This document shows, piece after piece, positions 56,191 to 64,000 of a DNA stretch of 64,000 nt; position 1 is the first letter of the stretch; every line of letters begins with the position of its first letter. The notes below the pieces were generated by a model, which had not been told where the DNA came from, did no database searches, and was given only the letters and a program-made list of their open reading frames with translations. This DNA comes from Giardia muris (taxonomy: Eukaryota > Fornicata > Diplomonadida > Hexamitidae), in the NCBI GenBank assembly GCA_006247105.1, contig CM016925.1:1054001-1118000 (forward strand). Direction: 5' to 3'. The translations under genes and the position numbers were made by a program.

Positions 56191-56767
56191 CTACCCCAGT
56201 GCAGTACTCGGGACGATCGACCGCTCCTCCGGGAGAGCAGCACCAGAGATCGACGTCCTCGAGGACTCGATGGAGGTGAAAGCTCGAGATGCGGGGGCGT
56301 GTGCAGATGGTTCGACCTTCACCATCCCAGGGGTTGAGGGGACGTTCTGCAAGAAGTGCAGTGAGATGGGTGAGGCCCCGATCAATGGGAAGTGTGAGAC
56401 GACTACTGCTGTCACGGGTGCTACTTGTGCCGATGGTGTCTGTACAGGATGTGGAACGGGGAACTACTTCCTGTTCGAGGGAGGCTGTTATGACCAGACA
56501 CAGGAGCCTGGGAGTAAGCTCTGCAAGACGGCTGCCAGTGGTCAGTGTACAGCAAAGGCCGATAAGATAGAGGGGGTGTTCGTCAAGGACGGGAAGCTCT
56601 ACCTCTGCAGTGACGACTCGACAGGTGGAGTCGAGAGCTGCGGGACGTGCTCGAAGTGTCTCGACAGCTACTTCCCCAACACGACCGACAAGACCTGCAA
56701 AGATGCCACTACTTGCTCAGAATGCCTCGAAGGCTACCACTGGCATTGGGGTCGTTTGGGAGAATAA
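56171..56767 (+). pseudogene. Truncated VSP-like cysteine-rich fragment
   Basis: Open frame with its first ATG at 56270, but homology to the minus-strand copy starts upstream at about 56201, where the copy's ATG is replaced by GTA. The 166-residue remnant has CXXC pairs (CKKC, CTGC, CGTC, CSKC, CSEC) and the phrase TGNYFLFEGGCYDQ-like (GNYFLFEGGCYDQ), close to the YFLFxGGCY motif of Giardia VSPs. It has no signal peptide, ends abruptly after CSECLEGYH, and lacks the C-terminal membrane helix and tail. I regard it as a gene fragment. Confidence 0.65.
56201..56290 (+). repeat. Inverted-repeat copy A, 5' segment of VSP-like fragments
   Basis: From GCAGTACTCGGGACGATCG on, about 75 bp are nearly identical to the minus-strand copy B (62246 downward): shared CTCGGGACGATCGACCGCTC, GGGAGAGCAG and GAGATCGACGTCCTCGAGG. 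Similarity then continues at lower level through the cysteine-rich part. Confidence 0.8.
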
Positions 56768-59510
56768 TCCCTTGGAGGTCATCGGTCCTTCCAGGCCCAC
56801 ACAGCTGTTCCCAGGGGTCTTGGGGTCCCTTGGAATCTCGGGGCGGGGATCACGAGCTCGACTCGGGACCGTACTCAGGGTGCTCACGAGGATGCGGATG
56901 GAGCCCGAAGATTCGAACGCGAGGATGCTTAGGACGTTCCAGAAGGTGCGCGATACGGTCTATTCCACTGAGAGGAAGCTTACAGACCTCGTTGGTTCTT
57001 TGGAGCCCAGCAAAGGAGTGGGTAGACATGGAACTCCGGTCCGTTTTGCCCTGCCCTGTCCTGATTGGAGGAGTCGGGCCGGGGATCGGTCATGAGGGAC
57101 GTGCTATATGCCCCGGCGAGCACAGGTCCCACGAGTCCCCAGCATCCCGTCCAGGTGCAGGATTGCAGGCTCCGATGGGCGGATGGATGATGGAGAAGAT
57201 GTCGATACCACCGTCATCGCCATGGGCAGCTTGCTCGCGTTCGGTGCCCCCACCGCGCCACAAGGGGAGCTCCTGAGGTGCACACGCTCCTTTATGGGTG
57301 CTGGGAGGGGCCCGTCCGGGTCCATGCTTCTCTTCCACCGTCGGAGAGGGATGACGAACCTCCAGTATCAGAGGCCATCCGCTCCTCCCCACAGAGGGCT
57401 CGACAGCGAGGAGCAGGCCCGGATGCTTGAAGGCACCTGTCCCCTGTGTCTCGAGTGCGAGCAGATGGTCGGCTGCAACCTCCACTGTCTGGAAGCGATG
57501 ATCAACCACGTCGGCCGGGGGTACATACCTGCTGTTCCGCAGTGAGCGCCTGACTCCTGCTGGCGAGCTGGGGTGATTCCTATCTCCGGGCTGGGTTCCA
57601 CTGCCGGCTACCCGACGTACCTGTGCAGATCATTGTCCACTACGTCCGAGATGATGCGGAGGATGAAAGGGGACTGCGTGAGCAGCGACGACAACCTCCC
57701 GTCCAGTGAGCACCCTTCAGCCTGACCACCTACGGGAGCCTCGGGGGGCCTCGGCCCTAGTCCCGGCCACCAGGACAGCTCTATGCAGGCCGACATGCCC
57801 ATACTGCTGGCCAGCTAACAGCTCCCGTAGTTACCGAGCTGCCCCGTTCCTCTCCGGTCGTCTCCCTTCCCCATCCCCTGTGTCCTTAGGAGCCTTGCTC
57901 TCCTGGAAGCCCTCATCGTCCGGAAGTGAGGAGACTCGGATCTAAGTGATGCCAGATGCAGTCCGTGAATGTGCTCGAGGGGACGTGGAACCGTAGCAGC
58001 TGGGTTCATACGTCGGGGTGCCTGGACAGGATAGACCTGCCCATTGTGGGCGCCATCAGGCCTCAGGCTGGACCGGACGTCTCGAGGTCGTAGTATGAGA
58101 CCCCGGAAGCACTCGTGATGGGGCTGCCGTTCTGGGTCGAGACGGGAAGATCGGAAGGGAGGTGAGCCCGTTCCCTGTGTGCGGCCTCCAGGCACGTGTT
58201 TCAGTCCTCCCCACGTCCCCGGGCCTCCTGGTCGTATCTCAAGGAGGTCCTCGATGACGTCCGGTCGTCACGGCACGTCAGAGGCCTGGTTGGGAGACGC
58301 CTCCCCGAACCCCCTCGTGGGACGGTCCGGTCGGTCCTGTACGTGCAGGCGTCTAGGAGGTGGGAAGGGTAGGATGCCACTCCATACGCGTACCTACCAG
58401 TCTGAAGACGTCCGTCTTGCTCCAGCCCTCCCACCACTTGACCTGCCTCCGATTCCCTGCATGTTGCTGACAGGATGACCTCGGATGAAGAGCCGTCCGA
58501 GGTGGAGATAACGGAGACCTCCTTGGCGTCCGTGTTGGGAAGGGGTCAGTCGGACGACCGGGAGCACGTCCCTGCAGGAGGAGCTCCCCAATGGCCTAAA
58601 GGTCTCGGGGCGTTCGTGTTCTCCTCATCCTCGGGCGTGTGATGACAGCCCCACTCGAAAGATATCCGTGCAAGGTGGACAAGGAGGTCCTCGTGGCTTC
58701 AAGAAGGGTTCCAGAAGGAGGCAGGGATCCGACGACAAGGGGACGATCAGAGTCGGAGGCCGAGTTGGGGCGAGGAAGGGACGAACCAGTGGCTGGTGTA
58801 TCAGACTCAGGGTTCGAGAGCGAGGGGATCCATAAGGTCGGACAGGACTCGTGCTCCATCCGATGATCGAACTCAGAGGTTCCATGTCCCCCCGACGTCC
58901 TCAGCTGATGGTGGACCTCCCGATGCCACCACAGTCGGGAAGGAGGTAGAACGTGCCCTTCCACGAACCGACTGACACCCACTCCATTCGACTCGGGCAG
59001 TCTTCCCTGTGTCTGAGGACCCGTCGTCGTGGATGCTGTCATCCCCGAGGATCCTCAGTGCATCGTGGGACGACCAAGGAGGATATTGTCCATGGTGGCG
59101 TCGACCCGTGCACCTCACGCTCCTCGAACAGGCTCCAGTTCGTGGCACGGCCCCACAAGCTGGAAGGCGTGAACTCCGGACACCCACTTCCGTCACGAGT
59201 CCGGAGCAGTGAGCAACAGGCATTGGCTCACACAGCCATGCACGACCTGGTGTCCTTCCCCGCTCTCCATCCATGCCCTCAGACAGATCCGAGGAGGCCG
59301 GCCCTCCTTCATGGAGACGGGTTGGGATCAACCGGGGCTCATGGTCGTCCTCTCGTCCCTCCCGTGATCCCGTTCACTCCTCTTGATCGAAGGACGATGA
59401 CCGGGGCACTGGACGATGACCGTTGATCCCGGAGGCCCATAGGAGGACCGACGGGGACTCCTTCATCCGGCCGGACCTTCCGACCTCCTGCCCTTGCCTC
59501 CGGACGCAGG
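56768..59510. other. 2.7-kb GC-rich region without a convincing gene
   Basis: Open frames here reach at most about 160 codons, conflict across strands, and show no known domain. Base composition by eye is about 60% GC or more, well above the surrounding genes. The longest candidates (57108-57545 plus, 58873-59331 minus) are Arg/Pro/Gly-rich, as expected from chance frames in GC-rich DNA. One frame ends with a Cys/His cluster (CPLCLECEQMVGCNLHC near 57440-57490) that could be a zinc-finger relic. I found no reverse transcriptase YxDD box or rRNA. Confidence 0.6.
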
Positions 59511-61295
59511 TCATCCAGTGGGCGTTCCAAGGCCCTGGGGGTGGTTGGTGAGCCTGCCCCCGACAGCAGCGAGGTTCTGGAGAAGGATCCTCTTCTCCTC
59601 CTCCACCTCCTCGAGGCGTCTTCGAAGGTCTTTCATGTCATGGCCCTCGGTCCTCAATTGGGTAACCTCCTTTTCGAGGGCGAGGATCCGGGCCTTCTGG
59701 TCTGCGAGTGCTCTCTTGAGGTCCTCAGTGGTCTTGGAGAGCTGCTCCTGAAGAGCCGCCTTCTCTGTGGTGAGGGAGTTGATGAGGGCTCGATTCTGGT
59801 CAGAGGCCTTTCGAAGGTCCTCGTTCATCTCCGCATGCCTCTTGGACTCATCGATGGCATTGTCGAGCTGCTGTTTGAGGGAGGAGACTTCTGCAGTTAG
59901 CTGATCGATTCGAGTATTGTCCTGTCGTCCCTTGTCCTCGAACTGTTCGTGGAGGATATCGTTCTCTTCGTTGGCCTTCTGGAGTTGTTGTTTGAGGAAG
60001 GAAACTTCCCGATTCAGTTGGGATAGCTCCTTCTTGAGAGACTCATTCTCAGTGGTGAGCTTATCAACTCGCTCCAAGAACTTAAGGATTTCAGTGGGAT
60101 CCGATGGAGGAGGGAGGCGAATTGTTCCTTCGTTCTCAAGAAGCTTACGGACACAGGTGAAGTCTCCTCTATTTGGATCGCCGTTGTTCGCATGCCAATG
60201 AGCTGTATGACCTTTGGAATCCTTTAGTCCCTGTTCATATGGGAGGAGGAGTTCAACGATCTTGGGGTAATTCTGGTAGGCTGCTATCATGAGAGCCGTC
60301 GTTCCAGAAGGGAAGGTAAGTTTGGTGTCATTCAAGGTGGTTACCCGTTCCTTCGTCGTTTGCTTCCCCGCTTCACATAGGAGGAGCCGGACGCAGTCTG
60401 TCTTGCCATCTCTTGCAGCATACATCAATGCAGTCCATCCCCAGCTGTTCTGCATTCCGATCTCCTTCTCGAGGAGGGGGATGCAGTTGATGTGACCTTT
60501 CAGTGCGGCCATCATTAGAGCTGTCATGCCAATCTTATTCTTCTTCCCAACCTTTTCCTTGAGTAAAGGGATACAGTCCGCCTTTCCAGTAAGGGCGGCC
60601 TTCATCAACGCAGTTCGTCCATCGTTGTTCTGCATCCCGATCTCTTTCTCAAGGAAGGGGATGCAATCAGAGTGGCCATATTTTGCTGCCATCATCAGGG
60701 CTGTCGTCCCAGTCGGATCCTGATATCCAACATGATCCAAGTGCTTCTTGATTCCCTCGATGTCTCCGGTGACTGCGGATGCCACAAGCAGACATTCTTC
60801 TCTCGGAGGGGGAACTCTTTCTGTCCCCTCATTCTCGAGGAGCTCCCGGACTCGAGTGAAGTCACCTTCCTTTGAACTGTTGTGCGCGTACCACTTGGCA
60901 GTGTGCCCTTTGGAATCGGTCAGTCCCTGTTCGTAGGGGAGAAGGAGTTGAACGATATCGGAGCGGTTGCAGTAGGCTGCCATCATGAGAGCGGTCGTTC
61001 CGGAGGGAAATCTATCCCATTCCTTCGTTGTCTGCTTCCCCGCCTCAGAAAGAAGGTGGCGGACGGAGTCTGTTTGGCCATAAAGGGCGGCCCAGATCAA
61101 TGCGGTACATCCGTACTTGTCCTGCATCCCAAAATCATTCTCGAGAAGAGGTATGCAATTGGCGTGGCCATTAATTACAGCCCACATCAGGGCCGTCTCA
61201 CCATATCCGCCCTGCTTCCCGACCTGATTGAGGTTCCTTTTCACGCCTTTGAGGTCGCCATACCTGGCCGCCCTCATCAAGTCTGTAACAGACAT
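59511..61295 (-). CDS. Ankyrin-repeat and coiled-coil protein ('protein 21.1' type) with internal duplication
   Basis: 594 residues from ATG at 61295. Residues about 5-164 and 169-398 are two copies of one module: ankyrin repeats (GETALMWAVINGHANCIPLL, GMTALMMAALKGHINCIPLL), then LLSEAGKQTTKE / LLCEAGKQTTKE, FPSGTTALMMAAY / FPSGTTALMIAAY, LLPYEQGLTDSKGHTA / LLPYEQGLKDSKGHTA and DFTRVRELLENEGT / DFTCVRKLLENEGT followed by R.PPP. Residues about 405-580 form a coiled coil. The frame is intact in a region otherwise full of relics. The VSP-like frame on the same strand stops 9 bp upstream. Confidence 0.9.
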   Translation of the reverse strand: MSVTDLMRAARYGDLKGVKRNLNQVGKQGGYGETALMWAVINGHANCIPLLENDFGMQDKYGCTALIWAALYGQTDSVRHLLSEAGKQTTKEWDRFPSGTTALMMAAYCNRSDIVQLLLPYEQGLTDSKGHTAKWYAHNSSKEGDFTRVRELLENEGTERVPPPREECLLVASAVTGDIEGIKKHLDHVGYQDPTGTTALMMAAKYGHSDCIPFLEKEIGMQNNDGRTALMKAALTGKADCIPLLKEKVGKKNKIGMTALMMAALKGHINCIPLLEKEIGMQNSWGWTALMYAARDGKTDCVRLLLCEAGKQTTKERVTTLNDTKLTFPSGTTALMIAAYQNYPKIVELLLPYEQGLKDSKGHTAHWHANNGDPNRGDFTCVRKLLENEGTIRLPPPSDPTEILKFLERVDKLTTENESLKKELSQLNREVSFLKQQLQKANEENDILHEQFEDKGRQDNTRIDQLTAEVSSLKQQLDNAIDESKRHAEMNEDLRKASDQNRALINSLTTEKAALQEQLSKTTEDLKRALADQKARILALEKEVTQLRTEGHDMKDLRRRLEEVEEEKRILLQNLAAVGGRLTNHPQGLGTPTG

Positions 61296-61304
61296 TTTTG
61301 AACA

Positions 61305-62264
61305 TCAAACATCCACTTTCACCAGCCTTCCACTGAGGCCCCCATCTGACACTCTGGGCATCCAACCGCTACCAACGACCTGCCCCGAGGACGGGAGGCC
61401 CACAGCTCTTCTTGGGGTGCTCGTTGAAGCCTCCTCGCCCCCACAAGCCGGCCCGATCGCATCCATATACCCCTGGAAGCCGTTGAGGCAGGTCGTGCAG
61501 ACGTCCTTGCTGTCTGGGTAGGATCCACAGTTGGGGAGGACGCACTTCGTACAGACGACGGGAGAAGAGGAGGAAGAGTGGTGGCCCTCGAGGCACTCCG
61601 AGCAGCCGCTGGAGTCGCACGTCTTGCAGCCGTCCTCGCAGGTGTCAGCATCGGTCACCAGGAGGCAGTGCTGGAGGGAGGACTGGATGCATTCTGACTT
61701 GTCCTGATCCGGGAGGAAGCCCGTCCTGCACGCATTGCACTTGGGCTTGTTGGTGGCGGGGGAGGTGCAGGTCTTGCAGTTCTCAACCCCGTTCGTCTCG
61801 TCGTCGCAGGTGTAGAGGCCGGTTGGAGCATCCTTGCTCCCCTTCACGAAGATGCCTGTCGCAGTATCAGCCCTCTCTGAGCACTGCCCGTTCGATGCCG
61901 CCGAGCAGAGAGCAGCGCCCTCGCCTCCACTGGCCTGGTTGTAGCACCCCCCGTAGAAGAGGAAGTAGGTCCCTGTGCATGCCGTGCAGACACCATTGGA
62001 ACACGTGTTGCTCCCGACGGTCGAGCTGCACGTCCCGTCGATCGGGGCCTCGGTCGTGGTCGCGCACTCCTTGCAGACCTTCCCCAGCGTCCCGAGGTCG
62101 AGGCAGCTCCCCGCCTTGCAGTTGCCTGATGTCTCTCCTTCCGTACACGAGAGGACTCTCGCGTTCTTCACCTCCACCGAGCCCTCGAGGACGTCGATCT
62201 CCGGTACTGCTCTCCCGGAGGAGCGGTCGATCGTCCCGAGCATTGCGGGTCGTCCGGGCTCCAT
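61305..62264 (-). pseudogene. VSP-like cysteine-rich protein, truncated or non-canonical
   Basis: An open frame whose usable ATGs are at 62264 or 62243 (a GTG at 62390 is rejected), giving 319 or 312 residues. From residue about 25 it is rich in CXXC motifs (CKEC, CTAC, CKTC twice, CNAC, CSEC, CTKC, CTTC) with TYFLFYGGCYNQ, the Giardia VSP signature. There is no signal peptide at the N-terminus and no membrane helix or cytoplasmic tail at the end, where the sequence becomes Gly/Ser/Arg-rich. So it is probably a pseudogene, or a donor fragment for antigenic variation; a secreted-protein role is unlikely without a signal. Confidence 0.65.
62160..62246 (-). repeat. Inverted-repeat copy B, 5' segment of VSP-like fragments
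   Basis: Partner of the copy at 56201-56290 in opposite orientation. It begins GCAATGCTCGGGACG, so this copy keeps the ATG that copy A lost. The 276 bp upstream (62265-62540) show no gene and no similarity to copy A's upstream DNA. Confidence 0.8.
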
Positions 62265-62540
62265 TGGAGGGCAAAGGCCAGCTCCCAAACTGACTCGTCC
62301 CGTCTGCACCCGGGTGCCTTGGTATCTCCAGAGGTGCCTCGAGGTCGTTTGGAGGTTGACGAGTCGATGATGCGGCCACTCCACAGCCACCCAGGGATGT
62401 CAGGCCGTTGATGAGAGCTCCGGACTGCTGTTCCATCGGTCCTGTTCGCTCCCACCCTTCAGAGAAGACTGGAGATGATCCTCCCCTCTCTGAGCACCCC
62501 ACACTAGAGGACCTCGATGCCGACCCCGCTCCAGGAGGAT

Positions 62541-63035
62541 TCACTTGAAGAGGGAGAGGTACTTCTCCACACGGCCCTCACTCGGACTGTCGGAGTGGAT
62601 CACGTGGAAAGGCAGTGGCTCCATACTGCAATACTTCGCGGAGGTGATGAAGGGCTTTGCGAGATCGTTGATCGTGAACTCTCCAGAATAGCTCTTAGAG
62701 TTCCCACCGGTCGTCATGATCACGCGGTACTTCTTTCCACGTAATGCCTCTCCTGTCCCGTAGGCCCACCCATAGGCGAAGACCGAATCGATGAAGCTCT
62801 TGAGCATAGCAGGGCAGGAGAACCACTGGACTGGAAACTGGAAGAAGACCGCGTCAGCACCCTCGATGATCTTCTGCTCGGCAGCGATCTGTTCGGGGGT
62901 CAGACGGAAGGAGGGGTAGAGAGAGTCGAGCCAACGGACCTGGACGTTGGGGAGCTTCTTCGCCTCCTCGATCAGAGGGGCGTTGACGACACTCGCAGGC
63001 TCGGCCAGGTGGGAGTAGTAGAGGACGATGCGCAT
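62541..63035 (-). CDS. Flavodoxin-fold NAD(P)H oxidoreductase (KefF/YwrO-type quinone reductase)
   Basis: 164 residues. The flavodoxin_2 fold is evident: MRIVLYYSHLAEPASVVNAPLIEEA, then VRWLDSLYPSF, AEQKIIEGADAVFFQFPVQWFSCPAMLKSFIDSVFAYGWAYG, the highly diagnostic 'QFPxxWxxxPAxLKxxIDxVxxxGxAYG' region, and YRVIMTTGGNSKSYS. It probably reduces quinones or nitro compounds using FMN and NAD(P)H. The closest look-alikes are bacterial, so lateral transfer is likely. The ATG at 63035 begins the family's usual N-terminus. Confidence 0.93.
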   Translation of the reverse strand: MRIVLYYSHLAEPASVVNAPLIEEAKKLPNVQVRWLDSLYPSFRLTPEQIAAEQKIIEGADAVFFQFPVQWFSCPAMLKSFIDSVFAYGWAYGTGEALRGKKYRVIMTTGGNSKSYSGEFTINDLAKPFITSAKYCSMEPLPFHVIHSDSPSEGRVEKYLSLFK

Positions 63036-63387
63036 CTTCTTTTAATCGAGGGATACACTCTATCGATAGCCGAACTAGCGATAATTGGGTGTGTGAGGTA
63101 TGTGAATGTATGTATCCTAGCTGAGCTAAATTATACCGCCTCAGAACCGGTGACCTACTTTGTGTTGGAAGAGCCCTCGGTCTATTCAGAGCAGTCTGAG
63201 ACAACACATTAGTCATCTTCTTTCTTATCAATAGTCTCGAGTCTTTCGGCCCAATGGACGCTTCCCACTGTGGGAAGTCTACTCGTCATCAATAGGCAGC
63301 TTCTCCATATGTCTGGACTCGAATGTCTCAAGAGATCGGCGTATCGCAGCACGGTATTGAGGACACAAGGATAAAACCGTAACGATC
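63036..63387. other. 352-bp spacer between divergent genes
   Basis: Much longer than other divergent spacers here. No convincing frame is present. It contains a perfect 17-nt palindrome at 63261-63277, and an AT-rich piece next to each start (CTTTTAATC and GGATAAAACCGTAACG). Confidence 0.5.
63261..63277. repeat. Perfect palindrome, 8-bp arms around one base
   Basis: CTTCCCAC-T-GTGGGAAG. Arms are fully complementary. It could be a dimeric protein-binding site or chance; the location about 110 bp before the PA28 start is compatible with a regulatory element. Confidence 0.4.
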
Positions 63388-64000
63388 ATGTCTGCGAAGG
63401 CATACGCGTCGAAGATCCGCGACATTGAGCGAGGAATGAAGGACCATATCCGGACGATCCAACGAGAAGCAGAGCAGGCGATTTACTGCCGTTTACCCAC
63501 GATTATTGTAGATCTTGACAAACATCATCGGCAGACGAAGGACTACGTCGACACGTTCCTTCCAGCGCTCGAGGATCGCTTCTATGCGCTTATCCGAGCC
63601 CCGACCATTGCCCCAGCGAAAAAGGGAGCCACTTCCGAGACCGTCTTCCTCAATGACGCATTTCCCCTCATGAGTCGTCCAGATCTCGCTCGCAACCCAA
63701 CAATTCTGTTTCCAACTGCAGAGCTTCTCGACCTTGAGCAAGCTTTGAATGCCCAATGTCGTACCATTACTGAAACGATCAAGGCCATCCGACGTTGGCT
63801 GGAGCTCCTAGCAGCTGGTGAGAGTCTTTCCGTTCCTGCCGAGGAGGCGATCTCTACATCTATTCAGCTTCTGGATGCAATTGAGGCATCCACGTCTGGG
63901 ATGAGCTCACTCTTTGCTGAGTATCACTCGAAACGCTCCAAGACAATACTGAAGTTCCAGAAGCATGACTCCTTCGATTGTTATCAGCTCATCGTACTGG
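63388..64000 (+). CDS. PSME3: Proteasome activator PA28 (REG) family, partial
   Basis: The frame opens at ATG 63388 and runs past the window end (204 codons visible). The N-terminal ~55 residues form a charged helix followed by VDTFLPALEDRFYALI. The PA28 core is recognised at residues about 130-204: CRTITETIKAIRRWLELL, then EAISTSIQLLDAIEAS, and EYHSKRSKTILKFQKHDSFDCYQLIV, matching the PA28 'IxxWxQLxIPRIEDGNNFGVxxQEE ... YxxxRxKxVxKxxKxPxxxDYRxxV'. The activation-loop region is strongly altered (AAGESLSVPAEEA replaces the family's PRIEDGNN loop). PA28 rings cap the 20S proteasome independently of ATP. Confidence 0.85.
   Translation, partial: MSAKAYASKIRDIERGMKDHIRTIQREAEQAIYCRLPTIIVDLDKHHRQTKDYVDTFLPALEDRFYALIRAPTIAPAKKGATSETVFLNDAFPLMSRPDLARNPTILFPTAELLDLEQALNAQCRTITETIKAIRRWLELLAAGESLSVPAEEAISTSIQLLDAIEASTSGMSSLFAEYHSKRSKTILKFQKHDSFDCYQLIVL

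Noticed and set aside
57108..57545. 145-codon ATG frame in the GC-rich island
   Set aside because: Arg/Pro/Gly-rich with overlapping frames of similar length on the opposite strand; no initiator, no poly(A) signal and no known domain, so not listed as a gene.
57600..58000. Reverse-transcriptase-like 'YVRDDAE' reading
   Set aside because: It is not a YxDD box in a conserved context, and the frame closes soon after; no other RT motif is nearby.

Overview
This window is nuclear DNA of a very compact eukaryotic genome, almost certainly a diplomonad of the genus Giardia. The evidence is eukaryote-only genes without recognisable introns (actin, Elp3, Rab geranylgeranyltransferase beta, eIF3b, CFAP20, POC1, CDC45, RRN3, SNF5, Dim1), start codons placed directly in short AT-rich initiators such as TTAAAATG, AGTRAA-type poly(A) signals that touch or overlap stop codons, a NEK-like (pseudo)kinase carrying many ankyrin repeats, 'protein 21.1'-type ankyrin proteins, and CXXC-rich fragments like Giardia variant-specific surface proteins (VSPs). 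A species other than G. intestinalis, perhaps G. muris, is my guess; it is inference and I could run no search. I found no rRNA, tRNA or CRISPR.

Positions 1-55632 form a dense housekeeping region with genes on both strands and spacers usually of 0-40 bp. In order: a partial low-complexity/coiled-coil protein, a giant unassigned protein, signal peptidase subunit SPC22, an SM (Sly1-like) protein, ribosomal protein eS25, Elp3, POC1, Kish, a Rab GGTase beta subunit with a huge C-terminal extension, a MATE transporter, a disordered protein, a Sel1-like ER protein, actin, an RFC small subunit, a CH-domain protein, a tiny coiled-coil protein, thiamine pyrophosphokinase, an unassigned protein with an unclear 5' end, Dim1, a coiled-coil protein, a large helical protein, SNF5, a NEK-like pseudokinase with ankyrins, a helical protein, CDC45, CFAP20, a coiled-coil protein, RRN3, a small unassigned protein, PP2C, eIF3b, prefoldin 1, NSA2 and an ankyrin-RING protein.

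Positions 55633-62540 are different. Only one convincing intact gene is present, an ankyrin/coiled-coil protein with an internal duplication. Around it lie a kinase relic, two CXXC-rich VSP-like fragments in inverted orientation that share a nearly identical 5' segment, and about 2.7 kb that is GC-rich and gene-poor. This looks like an antigen-gene graveyard or a subtelomere-like island. Housekeeping genes resume at 62541 with a flavodoxin-fold NAD(P)H oxidoreductase of bacterial type and the start of a PA28-family proteasome activator that runs off the window.

Functional themes are membrane traffic and the ER (SPC22, SM protein, Kish, Rab GGTase, Sel1-like), cilium and cytoskeleton (POC1, CFAP20, actin, CH-domain protein, coiled-coil proteins), DNA replication (RFC, CDC45), ribosome production and translation (RRN3, NSA2, eS25, eIF3b, Elp3) and protein quality control (prefoldin, PA28). 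Apart from the divergent promoters I see no operon-like functional grouping.
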